This document shows, one piece after another, positions 46,057 to 55,060 of a stretch of DNA of 64,000 bases (positions within the stretch are counted from its first letter, which is position 1; each line of letters starts with the position of its first letter). Source of the stretch: Halorubrum tebenquichense DSM 14210 (lineage in GTDB: Archaea; Halobacteriota; Halobacteria; Halobacteriales; Haloferacaceae). The DNA is taken from the NCBI RefSeq assembly GCF_000337415.1, contig NZ_AOJD01000021.1, forward strand, positions 249 to 64,248, written 5' to 3'. The notes beneath the pieces are model-generated. The model was not told the DNA's origin and searched no databases. It saw only the letters and a list, made by a program, of their open reading frames with translations. Position numbers and translations under genes: made by a program.

Positions 46057-47688
46057 TCACTCGTTTTGAACGAACTCGCCCGAGCAGTCGTACTCGATCA
46101 TCTCGAACTCGTTGGCGGCCTGAACGCTCCCGTTGTACGGGTCGGTCCGCTCGTACAGCTGGTAGACCGTAAGGTTCTCGACACCCGTCGCGTGGGTCCG
46201 ATTCCACTCGGCACAGAGGTAGTTCGCGAGGTACGAGCGGTGCTTCTCGTTGTCCCCCGAGTAGACGTTCGAGAGGTACTTGCGCCAGCGCGCGGAGGGG
46301 TAGGTCGCGTCGACGTCCGGCGGCCGGTCCATGGAGACCTCGCCGTCGTGGAGCACGTCGCGTTCGCTCCCGTTTTCGAGGACGCCGGGCGCGGCGAACC
46401 ACCGCGTCGTGCGGACCGGCTCGGGCGCGAACATCTTCCAGTGCTGGTCCATCTCGACGGCCTCTAACACCTCCTCGCCGCGGTCCGGAACCTCGCCGTA
46501 GCCGACCGACTGCGCGCTCGAGAGGACGATCAACACGACGAAGAAGACGGGAATGACCGTCGAGAAGAGCGGACGGCTCCGTTCGACGCCCGCCCGGACG
46601 CCGGCCGAGAGGCCGGCGAGCCGGTCGCCCCGCGTCGGCCGGAGCAGCGACCGGTCGAGGGAGGCGACCGTCCCCCCGACGGATTCGAGCCGCGCGCGCC
46701 ACCGATCGAGGGCCGCCGACGGCCCGAACCGGGCGACCGCGCGCGCCGCGGCGTCCCAGACCGGCGTCTGGTAGAACGGGACGAAGCCGACGACGGCGAT
46801 GATTGGGAACAGGTCGATCCGCATCGTGACCGCCATCCCGAGGTGGGTGCCGACGAACAGCGATGCGACCGCGGCGCGCGGAAAGCCCGTGAGGAGGATC
46901 AGAAGCGGCGAGGCGAAGAGCAGGACAACCCACACGTACGTGGCCGCGCGCAGCAGTCCGGGGAACGCCGTGATGTGGTCGCCGAGGAGGTAGGTGAAGT
47001 GGTCCGCCTGCATGACGTACGCGACCGCCTCGCCGCCCATCCAGAGGTCCCCCTCTAGCTTGTGGACGCCGTTCGTCACGTACATCACCAGCATCTGGAG
47101 GAGCAGTCCAAGCGAGGCGACCGTCGCCACGGCGGGCCCGCGCCGCCCTCCGGCTGAGGGATCGGGTTCCGACGCCGCCTCGTCGGCGTCCGCTCGCCTG
47201 ACCGCGTCGACCGACCAGCGCGCTCCGAGTGGGAGGAAGATACCCCAGAAGAGCAGCATCGGTAGCAGGGCGTCGCCCGCGTTCAACACCATCGGGTTCC
47301 GGACCTGGAGAGAGAGGAGCAGCAGCCACGAGACGGCCGTCGCGAGCCGCGTCCGGTAGCCGACGGCCAGCGCGAGGGCGACGACGCCCGCGACAGCGAA
47401 CAGCGACGCGACGGCCCACGGTTCGCCCGAGAGCGCGTGGAGCGAGTACACCTCCGAGTAGTCGGCGAACAGCGCGCGCCGCGGCAGCACGCCGTAGTCG
47501 GTGTAGAAGGCGGAGAGCGACCGCGAGCGACGGAGCAGATCGGCGATCAGCACGGCACCGAGCCCGGTCCGGAAGGCGGCGAGCGCGCGCGGATCGACCG
47601 AACTCCGCGCGGCGACCGCCGCCGAGACCCGTCGAACGACGGCCGAGAACCGCGACCGGACGGTCGCGAGAGAGGGGGTTCGAGCCAT
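46057..47688 (-). CDS. HTTM (VKGC-like) domain membrane protein
   Basis: 543 residues. The HTTM region spans about residues 30-330 with many helices: ALAAFRTGLGAVLIADLL, FYTDYGVLPRRALF, RNPMVLNAGDALLPMLLFWGIFLPLGARWS, YVTNGVHKLEGDLWMGGEAV and the last core motif HLGMAVTMRIDLFPIIAV. A C-terminal extracytoplasmic part contains DQHWKMFAPEP. This family is related to vitamin-K-dependent gamma-carboxylase. It is divergent from a DCC thioredoxin gene, a recurrent HTTM partner. ATG 47688 follows an AGCTTATTCC patch. Confidence 0.88.
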   Translation of the reverse strand: MARTPSLATVRSRFSAVVRRVSAAVAARSSVDPRALAAFRTGLGAVLIADLLRRSRSLSAFYTDYGVLPRRALFADYSEVYSLHALSGEPWAVASLFAVAGVVALALAVGYRTRLATAVSWLLLLSLQVRNPMVLNAGDALLPMLLFWGIFLPLGARWSVDAVRRADADEAASEPDPSAGGRRGPAVATVASLGLLLQMLVMYVTNGVHKLEGDLWMGGEAVAYVMQADHFTYLLGDHITAFPGLLRAATYVWVVLLFASPLLILLTGFPRAAVASLFVGTHLGMAVTMRIDLFPIIAVVGFVPFYQTPVWDAAARAVARFGPSAALDRWRARLESVGGTVASLDRSLLRPTRGDRLAGLSAGVRAGVERSRPLFSTVIPVFFVVLIVLSSAQSVGYGEVPDRGEEVLEAVEMDQHWKMFAPEPVRTTRWFAAPGVLENGSERDVLHDGEVSMDRPPDVDATYPSARWRKYLSNVYSGDNEKHRSYLANYLCAEWNRTHATGVENLTVYQLYERTDPYNGSVQAANEFEMIEYDCSGEFVQNE

Positions 47689-47836
47689 GTGCGTGTGATG
47701 AGGCCTCGTAGGGAGGGACGGACAGATATCGGAATAAGCTTTCCGCACGCCGGACCGAGTCGGTCCGTCCGGGCGCGGGACGCGGCCCGATCGCACCGGA
47801 ATCCTGAACTGCGGCGGCGGCGTACGGTTACAGGTG

Positions 47837-48253
47837 ATGGACGGGGACATCCCGGAGGACGCCGCGGTCATCCTCTTCGACGGCGTCTGTAACCTCTGTA
47901 GCGGGTTCGTACAGTTCGTCGTCCCCCGCGACCCGGAGGGGAAGTACCGGTTCGCCTCCCTCCAGTCCGATGTCGGACGGGAGCTGCTGGCCGAACACGG
48001 GCTCCCGACGGACGAGATCGAGTCGATCGTCCTGATCGAGGACGGCGAGAGCTACGTGAAGTCGGCGGCGGTCATCCGGATCGCGGCCGGGCTCGGCGGC
48101 CGCTACCGGCTGCTCTCCCCGTTCCGATACGTCCCCGCGCCGGTCCGCGACCGCGTATACGACTTCGTCGCCGAGCATCGGTACCAGTGGTTCGGCAAGA
48201 AAGACCGGTGTATGATCCCGTCGGGGAACGTGGAGTCGCGGTTCGTCGAGTGA
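47837..48253 (+). CDS. DCC (DUF393) thiol-disulfide oxidoreductase family protein
   Basis: 138 residues. N-terminal ILFDGVCNLCSG contains the CxxC (Cys18, Cys21) and the DGxCxxC signature of the DCC family. Then FASLQSD, SIVLIEDGESYVKSAAVIRIAAGLGG and the C-terminal helix WFGKKDRCMIP. Thioredoxin-like fold, probably redox active. It is paired head-to-head with the HTTM gene, which suggests a shared pathway. GTG 47834 is an alternative start one codon upstream. Confidence 0.92.
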   Translation: MDGDIPEDAAVILFDGVCNLCSGFVQFVVPRDPEGKYRFASLQSDVGRELLAEHGLPTDEIESIVLIEDGESYVKSAAVIRIAAGLGGRYRLLSPFRYVPAPVRDRVYDFVAEHRYQWFGKKDRCMIPSGNVESRFVE

Positions 48254-48262
48254 TGGCGGCGG

Positions 48263-48832
48263 TCAGTCCGCGCCGCGTCGCTCGTAGGTGACGAACGCGA
48301 GGTCCCCCTCCGTCTCGCGGTCGACCTCGGTCCACGACTCGGCGTCCCACTCGGGGAAGCGAACGTCGCCGTCGGGACGTTCGGGGATCTCGGTTATCAC
48401 CATCCGGTCGGCGGTATCGAGGAACTGCTCGTACACCGTCGCGCCGCCGATGACGTAGACGGCGTCGACGCCGCGGGCGGCGGCGTCCGCGGTCGCGCGG
48501 GCGAGCGCCTCGTCGAGGTCGTTGGCGACGACCGCGCCGTCCGGGAGGTCGGCGTCGTCCATCGGTCGGGTCGTCACCACGACGCTGGTTCGGTCGGGGA
48601 GCGGGCCGCCGATCCGCTCGGCGATCCCCTCGTAGGTCGTCCGGCCGACGATCACCGGGTGGTCGGTCGTGACCCGCTTGAAGTGCGCCAGGTCCGCGGG
48701 GTAGTGCCACGGCATCCCGTCGTCACCGCCGATGACGCCGTTCTCGGCGACCGCGGCGACGAGGACGAGGTCGGGGGCCGACTCGGCGTCCGGGTCGACC
48801 GCGTCGTCCCCGTCGTCTCCGTCGCCCGCCAT
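48263..48832 (-). CDS. folA: Dihydrofolate reductase
   Basis: 189 residues. The DHFR core starts near residue 22: LVLVAAVAENGVIGGDDGMPWHYPADLAHFKRVTTDHPVIVGRTTYEGI, with VVTTRPM, VYVIGGATVYEQFL and a C-terminal FVTYERR. The first 20 residues are an acidic extension. Its ATG overlaps the thyA stop (TGATG), so it is coupled to thyA. The pair recycles dihydrofolate produced by thymidylate synthesis. It converges on the DCC gene with 9 nt spacing. Confidence 0.96.
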   Translation of the reverse strand: MAGDGDDGDDAVDPDAESAPDLVLVAAVAENGVIGGDDGMPWHYPADLAHFKRVTTDHPVIVGRTTYEGIAERIGGPLPDRTSVVVTTRPMDDADLPDGAVVANDLDEALARATADAAARGVDAVYVIGGATVYEQFLDTADRMVITEIPERPDGDVRFPEWDAESWTEVDRETEGDLAFVTYERRGAD

Positions 48833-49860
48833 CACTCCGCGACCGCGAACGAGATGCCGTCCGCGGAGTCGTAGTCGACGAGTTCGACGTCGTCGTAGGT
48901 CAGCTCGTCGAGCGGCTCGTCGGCGATCTCGATCCGCGGGCGGTCGCGGGGCGTCCGCGAGAGCTGTTCGAGCAGGCCGGGGACGTGGTCGTACCCCTCC
49001 TGCCCGTTCGGCTCGTCGGGCGCGGTGCGCTCGACCCAACTTTTCACGTCGAGGTACCCCTCCTTGCTCTCGACGTTCGCGAGCCGCTCTTGGACGTATC
49101 GGAGGTTGTTGGCGTACCACTTCCCGCGGTCGCCGCGGCCGCAGTAGACGTGGGCGTCGACGACGGTGTGGCCGAACTCGCCGACCTCGAAGCCGGTCCG
49201 CTGCGCGAGCGCGTTCGCGAGGAGAGCGTACGCCGCGATGTTGAACGGGACGCCGAGCGCGATGTCGCCCGAGCGCTGGGTGAGGTGGAGGTTGAGCCGG
49301 CCGTCCTGGACGTTCACCACGAAGGTGTAGTGACAGGGCGGCAGCGTCGACACCGCGGCGTTCGCCGGGTGCCACGCGTTCACGACCATCCGGCGCGAGT
49401 GCGGGTTCTCCGCTAAGGTGTCGAGGACGTACTGGATCTGGTCGAACGTGCGGCGTTCCGTCCCGTCGTCGGCCTCCTCTACCGTGACCCAGCGCTGCGC
49501 GTCGTCGGGCCACGTCTCGCCGGGGAGCGCGGCGTCCTCGTCCGGGACTGGGTATCGTCGCCAGAACCGGCCGTACGCGGTGTCGAGCTTCCCCTCCTCG
49601 TCGGCCCACGCGTCCCAGATCTTCGTCTCCTCGCGGAGGTTCCGGATGTGCTCCTCGCCGGAGAGGTACCACAGCACCTCGTGGATGAGCGAGTTCCACC
49701 GGTAGCCGTCCATCTTCTTCGTGGTCAGGAGCGGGAAGCCCTCCGCGAGGTCGATCGTGTACTGCCCGCTGAACGTCGCGACGGTGTCGACGCCGGTCCG
49801 GTTCGGCTTGTACGTGCCGGTCGAGAGCGCGTCGTCGACGAGGTCGAGGTACTGTTGCAT
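48832..49860 (-). CDS. thyA: Thymidylate synthase
   Basis: 342 residues converting dUMP to dTMP with methylene-THF. Conserved: YLDLVDDALSTGTYKPNRTG, LLTTKKM, LWYLSGEEHIRNL, catalytic Cys176 in STLPPCHYTF, RSGDIALGVPFNIAAYALL and HVYCGR near the end. There is an insertion of about 30 residues between the LDTAYGRFW region and the nucleotide site, common in archaeal forms. ATG 49860 is the family start. An upstream in-frame extension is not supported. Confidence 0.96.
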   Translation of the reverse strand: MQQYLDLVDDALSTGTYKPNRTGVDTVATFSGQYTIDLAEGFPLLTTKKMDGYRWNSLIHEVLWYLSGEEHIRNLREETKIWDAWADEEGKLDTAYGRFWRRYPVPDEDAALPGETWPDDAQRWVTVEEADDGTERRTFDQIQYVLDTLAENPHSRRMVVNAWHPANAAVSTLPPCHYTFVVNVQDGRLNLHLTQRSGDIALGVPFNIAAYALLANALAQRTGFEVGEFGHTVVDAHVYCGRGDRGKWYANNLRYVQERLANVESKEGYLDVKSWVERTAPDEPNGQEGYDHVPGLLEQLSRTPRDRPRIEIADEPLDELTYDDVELVDYDSADGISFAVAE

Positions 49861-49961
49861 GGTGGGGTGCGCGCGCCGGGACCGGTCCGGTCGCCGGCGC
49901 GGACTGTTGTCGGATGAAACGAGTCGGGACACCTAATAACGTTGATCCAGCCGGCGACGAT

Positions 49962-50561
49962 TCACCGATACCGCTCGGGGAGGTACGGGTCGAGCGCGTC
50001 CGGGAGAACCGGGATCAGGAGCGCCGCGATCTCGGCGAGGCGTCGGCGGAGGACGGTGTACACGAGCGCGACCGCGAGCGTGCCGATCACGACCGCGCGG
50101 AGCGGCGGCTCGACTAAGAGGAGGAGGGGGACCGACAGCCCGGCGGAGAGCGCGAGGTCCTCGACCGCGCCGTCGTATCTGACGCCGCGGCGCGGGGCGA
50201 TCCACGTCCCGCGATGGTGGTCGTACACCGCGCGGTCGGAGTTCCCCTCCCACGGCCGCAGCTCCAGCCCGCCGCCGTACATGTCGGCGACGCTGTGGAC
50301 CGCCGCGCCGAGGAGGAAGAGGGCGGCGGCCACGGTGGCCGCCGAGGTGGCCAGCACGGCCGCGAGGAGCGCCGGGACCGAGAGGACGGAGTAGTAGACC
50401 GGGTAGTGGAGCGTCCGCCGGTGGCCGGTGTACATGTCGAGGTCGGGGAGCAGCCCGCCGAGGAACCCCGCGGCGAACCCCACAGGGGCCAGCTCCGGTG
50501 CCGTCCGCACCAGCGGGGCCGCGAGCAGCATCCCCGCCAGCACGTGGGTCGGGAGCATCAT
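49962..50561 (-). CDS. DUF457/YdjM-like membrane-bound metal-dependent hydrolase
   Basis: 199 residues, about five helices. Family residues: MLPTHVLAGMLL (His6), GFLGGLLPDLDMYTGHRRTLHYPVYYSVL and HSVADMYGGGLELRPW. His/Asp clusters facing the membrane surface suggest a metal site like that of phospholipase D-type DUF457 hydrolases. Substrate unknown. ATG at 50561 or 50558 (MM) can serve as the start. It is divergent from the aminotransferase at 50683. Confidence 0.88.
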   Translation of the reverse strand: MMLPTHVLAGMLLAAPLVRTAPELAPVGFAAGFLGGLLPDLDMYTGHRRTLHYPVYYSVLSVPALLAAVLATSAATVAAALFLLGAAVHSVADMYGGGLELRPWEGNSDRAVYDHHRGTWIAPRRGVRYDGAVEDLALSAGLSVPLLLLVEPPLRAVVIGTLAVALVYTVLRRRLAEIAALLIPVLPDALDPYLPERYR

Positions 50562-50682
50562 CGTATCGGAACGCAGGCGACAGGAACTTATGAGGGTGTC
50601 GAGCGACGCGGTCCTCGGAGAGGGGCCGTCGCGGGCGCGGTCCCCGCGCTCCGTTTATGTTCGCCCGGCCGAACGGGGGCGT

Positions 50683-51768
50683 ATGCTCATGACGCCGGGA
50701 CCGACCGCGGTCCCCGAACCGGTGCGCGAGGCGATGTCCCGCGAGCTGATCAACCCCGACGTGGACCCGCGGTTCCGGGAGATTTACGACCGGGTCACGG
50801 ACCGGCTCGCGACGGTCTACGGCGTCGACCTCGACGTCTCCGCCGCCGACGGCGGCCGCGACGTGGTCGTCCTCGGCGGCGAGGGAATCCTCGGACTGGA
50901 GGCGGCGGTCGCCTCGCTCGTCGAGCCCGGAACCGAGGTGCTGTGCCTGTCGAACGGACTGTACGGCGAGGGGTTCGCCGACTTCGTCGAGTCGTACGGC
51001 GGCGAGGCGACGCTCGTCGACGCGCCCCGCGACGAGCCGCTCCCGCTCGACGCGCTCGACGAGGCGCTGGCGGCCGACGACGCCGACTTCGACCTCGCGA
51101 CGGTGGTCCACTGCGAGACGCCGACGGGGACGCTCAACGACGTGGGGGCCGCGCTCGACCGTCTGGAGGCCGCGGACGGAGAGATACTCACGGTGGTCGA
51201 CGCCGTCTCCTCGCTCGGCGGCGTCCCGGTGCCGACCGACCGGATCGACGTCTGCCTCGGCGCGTCACAGAAGTGTCTCAGCGCCCCGCCGGGGCTGGCG
51301 ACGGCCGCGGTGAGCGACCGCGCGTGGGCCGCGATGGAGGCCCGCGACCCGCACTCGCTGTACGCGAACTTCCTCCCGTTCCGCGACGTGAGCGACGGGT
51401 TCCCGTACACGCACCTGACGACCGAGGTCGTCGCGCTCGACGCGGCGCTCGACCTGTGGCTGGACGAGGGACTCGACGCGGTGCAGGAGCGACACGAGAC
51501 GGCGGCGAGGCGGTGTCGCGAGCGCGGCGCGGAGTTGGGGCTGGAGACGGTGCCGGACCCGGAGCGCAGTTCGCCGACCGTGACCGCCTTCGAGGTCCCG
51601 GGGCGGGCCGCGGTGCTACAGGAGCGTCTGCGCGAGGAACACGGCGTGCTGCTCGCGACGGGGCTGGGTGAGGGTGCCGAGGACATCCTCAGGGTCGGCC
51701 ACATGGGCCACAACGCCCGCGTCGACCGCGTCGACGAGACGATGGACGCCCTGGAAGCGGTTTTGTGA
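50683..51768 (+). CDS. Class V alanine-glyoxylate / serine-pyruvate type aminotransferase
   Basis: 361 residues of PLP fold type I. N-terminal MLMTPGPTAVPEPVREAM is the hallmark of the AGT/SPT subgroup. The PLP lysine is in GASQKCLSAPPGLA. Others are CETPTGTLNDV, VVDAVSSLGGVPVP and the C-terminal RVGHMGHNARVDRV. Possible substrates are alanine, serine or phosphonates. GTTTATGT (50653-50660) is 27 nt before the ATG. The gene end is followed by a structured repeat in opposite orientation. Confidence 0.92.
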   Translation: MLMTPGPTAVPEPVREAMSRELINPDVDPRFREIYDRVTDRLATVYGVDLDVSAADGGRDVVVLGGEGILGLEAAVASLVEPGTEVLCLSNGLYGEGFADFVESYGGEATLVDAPRDEPLPLDALDEALAADDADFDLATVVHCETPTGTLNDVGAALDRLEAADGEILTVVDAVSSLGGVPVPTDRIDVCLGASQKCLSAPPGLATAAVSDRAWAAMEARDPHSLYANFLPFRDVSDGFPYTHLTTEVVALDAALDLWLDEGLDAVQERHETAARRCRERGAELGLETVPDPERSSPTVTAFEVPGRAAVLQERLREEHGVLLATGLGEGAEDILRVGHMGHNARVDRVDETMDALEAVL

Positions 51769-51811
51769 CTCTGGGTTGACGCGACTCTCTCCGAGGACAC
51801 GAGCGAGACCG

Positions 51812-52172
51812 CCGAAGCCCCAGTCGCTCGGTGATACGTAGTTACCAACGCGGACACGACTACCGAAGCCCCAGTCGCTCGGTGATACGTAGTTACCAAC
51901 GCGGACACGACTACCGAAGCCCCAGTCGCGAGGCGGACAGACGCTCGCTGCGCTCCTCGCTCAGTCGCTACCGCTCCTTCGCTGCGGTGCTTGCGTCGCC
52001 TCTGTCCGCCTCGCGACTGCCCCTTCGAGTCCCGCCCCGCCACAGCACCACAGCCTCACGCCTCCCCAGCCTCGTCGCTGGCGGTCTTCGCGTCGCTCGA
52101 CCGCCAGCGACTCCCTCGCGCGTGCTGCTCGCGGCCGCCTTCGGCGGCACGCTCACAGGCACGCGCCACCGC
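51812..52172 (-). ncRNA. Dispersed structured-RNA candidate, copy 2
   Basis: Read on the minus strand from 52172. It has the same order of parts as copy 1: GCGGTGGCGCGTGCC, hairpin GCCGCC-GAA-GGCGGC, a 13-bp perfect stem GTCGCTGGCGGTC/GACCGCCAGCGAC, the invariant GGGACTCGAAGGGGCAG, and a 19-bp perfect stem (52001-52019 with 51923-51941). The main stem starts CAGTCG rather than CAGCCG. The 3' tail has three motifs CTGGGGCTTCGG at exact 51-bp spacing (plus-strand ends at 51914, 51863 and 51812), and the first two 51-bp units are identical. It accounts for most of the 497-bp gap between genes. Transcription unproven. Confidence 0.68.
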
Positions 52173-52265
52173 GATCGAGAACGGTGTCGAGAGGCGGGGA
52201 GTGGGCGTCGAAACTCGGATGCCGCCTCCGGAACGCCCTTGTCCCCACCCCGGTCAGATCGGCGC

Positions 52266-53252
52266 ATGAACCACCGAGAACTCGGCGGCGTCGGCGGCGT
52301 TAGCGAGGTCGGCTACGGGGCCTGGCAGATCGGCGGCGACTGGGGCGAGGTCACCGAAGCGGAGGCGGTCGCGGCGGTCGAGGCCGCCCGCGACGCCGGG
52401 ATCGACTTCTTCGACACCGCCGACGTGTACGGCGACGGCCGGTCCGAGCGGATCGTCGGCGAGACGCTCGCGGACGAGGTCGCGGCCGGCGACGTGACGG
52501 TCGCGACGAAGGCGGGCCGCCGGCTCGACCCGCACGAGGCGGAGCGGTACACGGAGGAGAACCTCCGCCGGTTCGTGAATCGGTCGCGCGAGAATCTCGG
52601 AATGGAGACGCTGGATCTCGTCCAGCTCCACTGCCCGCCGACGGACGTCTACTACCGGCCGGAGACGTTCGACGCGCTGGCGACGCTCGCCGACGAGGGG
52701 CGGATCGCGAGCTACGGCGTCAGCGTCGAGCGCGTCGAGGAGGGGCTCAAAGCGATGGAGTACCCCGGCGTGGAGACGGTCCAGATCATCTTCAACCCCT
52801 TCCGGCAGCGTCCCGCGGAGCTGTTCCTGCAGGAGGCCGCCGCCCGCGACGTGGGCGTGATCTGTCGAGTCCCGCTCGCCTCCGGGCTGCTGACCGGCGC
52901 GCTCTCGCGCGACGACGAGTTCCCCGAGGACGACCACCGGAACTTCAACCGCGAGGGCGAGGCGTTCGACGTGGGCGAGACGTTCGCCGGCGTCCCCTTC
53001 GAGGCGGGCCTCGACGCGGTCGACGCGCTCGGCGAGCGCCTGCCCGACGACCGGCCGCTGCCGGAGTTCGCGCTGCGCTGGATCCTCGACCACGACGCGG
53101 TCTCGACCGTGATCCCGGGGTCGACGACGCCCGAACACGTCCGGTCGAACGCGGCCGCGAGCGAGGCCGACCCCCTCTCCGAGGCCGAACGCGAGGCCGC
53201 GGCCGACGTGTACGACGAACACGTCCGCGAGCACGTCCACCAGCGCTGGTGA
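52266..53252 (+). CDS. Aldo/keto reductase (AKR, tas-like)
   Basis: 328 residues, (beta/alpha)8 barrel. The tetrad is Asp50 and Tyr55 (DFFDTADVYGDGRSE), Lys82 (VATKAG) and His in VQLHCPP. NADPH-site segments are YGVSVERVEEGL, PLASGLLTGAL and STVIPGSTTPEHVRSN. Closest in style to the YakC/Tas oxidoreductases; substrate unknown. The upstream frame is open through the repeat element but has no coding signal, so ATG 52266 is the start. Confidence 0.9.
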   Translation: MNHRELGGVGGVSEVGYGAWQIGGDWGEVTEAEAVAAVEAARDAGIDFFDTADVYGDGRSERIVGETLADEVAAGDVTVATKAGRRLDPHEAERYTEENLRRFVNRSRENLGMETLDLVQLHCPPTDVYYRPETFDALATLADEGRIASYGVSVERVEEGLKAMEYPGVETVQIIFNPFRQRPAELFLQEAAARDVGVICRVPLASGLLTGALSRDDEFPEDDHRNFNREGEAFDVGETFAGVPFEAGLDAVDALGERLPDDRPLPEFALRWILDHDAVSTVIPGSTTPEHVRSNAAASEADPLSEAEREAAADVYDEHVREHVHQRW

Positions 53253-53342
53253 GGCGGGGGCCGGGAGAAGATCCCCGGCGACCGCGGCGGCGAAACGCGT
53301 CCCTTTTTCCGCGCGATCGCGACCGGATCGGCAGAGACGACC

Positions 53343-54965
53343 GTGGAGCGCGACGGCGACGACAGCACGACGGATCCCGACGAGGGGCGCGAGCGCGACG
53401 GGGAGTCCGCCGACCGCGCGGGCGACTCGGCCTCGGAGAGCCGCGCGAGCGGTCCGATCCCCGACGACGAGCGCGAGGCCTTGGAGACCATCGCCCACGG
53501 GGCGGTGCTCACCTCGGGCGGGGTCGCGGGCCAGCGGGCGCTGACGGCCGCGACCGAGTTCGTCCTGACGCGGGGACTCGGGCCGACCGCCTACGGCGTC
53601 TACGCGCTGGCGTGGCGGATCGCGCAGTTGTGCTCCCGGCTCGTGACGTTCGGGAGCGTCCCCGCCATCCAGCGCTACCTCCCCGAGTACGCGGACGATC
53701 CGGGGCGGCGGAGCGCCGTCGCCGGCCTCGCGTACGCGACGACGGTCGGGTTCGGAGTCGCGTTCGCCGCCGGGGTCTGGGTCGCAGCGCCGGCGATTAA
53801 CGCCCGGACAGTGACGGAGCCGGCGTTCCCGGGCACGATGCGCGCGTTCGGGGTCCTCGTCGGGCTGCTCGGCGTGGTGATGGTCGCGTCCGCGCTGTTC
53901 CGCGCGGTCGGGTCGGCCCGCGGCGAGATCCTCTTCAACAAGCTGCTCCGTCCCGGCGTCCGGCTCGTCGGCGCGCTCGCGGCGCTCGCGCTCGGCTACT
54001 CGGTCGTCGGCGTCGCGGGCGCGATCGTCGCCGCGACCGCGGTGCTCGCCGCGGCCGCCGTCCCGCTGTCCGCGTCGGTCACCGGCGTCAGACCGTCGAT
54101 CCGGGGCGTTCGGGGGGAGGCGCGGCGGTTCTACGACCACGCGGCCCCCGTCGCGATGAGCAGCCTCGGCAAGGTGTTCCAGAACCGCGTCGACGTGCTG
54201 CTCGTCGGCGCGCTGCTGACGGCGACCGCGGCCGGGGTGTACAACGTCGTCCTCGTGGTGATCGCGGTCGCGTGGATCCCCCTGCTCTCCTTCAACCAAC
54301 TCCTCCCGCCGGTCGCCTCGGAGCTGTACGCGAGCGACCGGACCGAGACGCTCAACGCCGTGTACGGCTCCGTCACGCGACAGATCGTCACCGCGGTCGT
54401 CCCCGTCATCGCCGTGATCGCGGTGTTCGGCCGAGAGATACTGGGGCTGTTCGGCGACCCGTACGTCGCCGGCTACCTGCCGCTCGTCGTCTACCTCGGC
54501 GGCGTGTTCGTCGGGAGCGCGGTCGGCGCGACAGGGTGGCTCCTCATGATGACCGACCACCAGTACGCTCGGATGGCGCTCGACTGGCTGCTCGCGGTCC
54601 TCAACGTCGGCTTGACGTACGCGTTCGTCGTCCGGTACGGGCTCGTCGGGGCCGCGCTCGGCACGTCGCTCGCCATCGCGGTTCAGAACGGGATTCAGGT
54701 CGTGCTCCTGCGACACTTCGAGGGGCTGTGGCCGTTCGACCGAACCTTCCTCCCGCCGCTCGCGGCCGGCGGCGTCGCCGTCGGCGCGATGTACGCCGTC
54801 CGCGCGCCGCTCGACGGGGCGACCGCGGTCCTCGCCGGCGCTCCGGTCGGGCTCGCCGCGTACGCGGCGTCGCTCGCGGTCCTCGGGGTCGACCCCCGCG
54901 ACCGGTTCGTCGCCCGGCGGCTGGCGGGGCGGTACCGGGCCGCACTCGCGGAGCGGTTCGGGTAG
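53343..54965 (+). CDS. Polysaccharide flippase (Wzx/MATE-like MOP superfamily)
   Basis: 540 residues. An acidic cytosolic N-terminus of about 45 residues is followed by some 13-14 hydrophobic helices. Family segments include TSGGVAGQRALTAATEFVLTRGLGPTAYGVYALAW, FYDHAAPVAMSSLGKVFQNRVDVLLVGALL and AGYLPLVVYLGGVFVGSAVGATGWLLMM. It would flip lipid-linked sugar precursors for S-layer glycosylation or exopolysaccharide. GTG 53343 is the first start after the upstream stop. No glycosyltransferases are next to it. Confidence 0.9.
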   Translation: MERDGDDSTTDPDEGRERDGESADRAGDSASESRASGPIPDDEREALETIAHGAVLTSGGVAGQRALTAATEFVLTRGLGPTAYGVYALAWRIAQLCSRLVTFGSVPAIQRYLPEYADDPGRRSAVAGLAYATTVGFGVAFAAGVWVAAPAINARTVTEPAFPGTMRAFGVLVGLLGVVMVASALFRAVGSARGEILFNKLLRPGVRLVGALAALALGYSVVGVAGAIVAATAVLAAAAVPLSASVTGVRPSIRGVRGEARRFYDHAAPVAMSSLGKVFQNRVDVLLVGALLTATAAGVYNVVLVVIAVAWIPLLSFNQLLPPVASELYASDRTETLNAVYGSVTRQIVTAVVPVIAVIAVFGREILGLFGDPYVAGYLPLVVYLGGVFVGSAVGATGWLLMMTDHQYARMALDWLLAVLNVGLTYAFVVRYGLVGAALGTSLAIAVQNGIQVVLLRHFEGLWPFDRTFLPPLAAGGVAVGAMYAVRAPLDGATAVLAGAPVGLAAYAASLAVLGVDPRDRFVARRLAGRYRAALAERFG

Positions 54966-55060
54966 CGTCGTCCGGAGGCTCGCCGGCGACCGGTGAGCGG
55001 CGAGCGGCCGCCGGCCGCGGACCGCGACGATTTATGAGCCGACCGCGACGTAAGGTGTGT

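Noticed and set aside
51812-52172. CRISPR array at the tail repeats
   Set aside because: The repeated motif is only 12 nt, there are two or three units, some of the intervening sequences are identical, and no cas genes are present.
52254-54716. 820-codon minus-strand frame across the reductase and flippase genes
   Set aside because: Antisense shadow of two well supported genes; composition is Arg/Asp/Val-rich with no recognisable domain.
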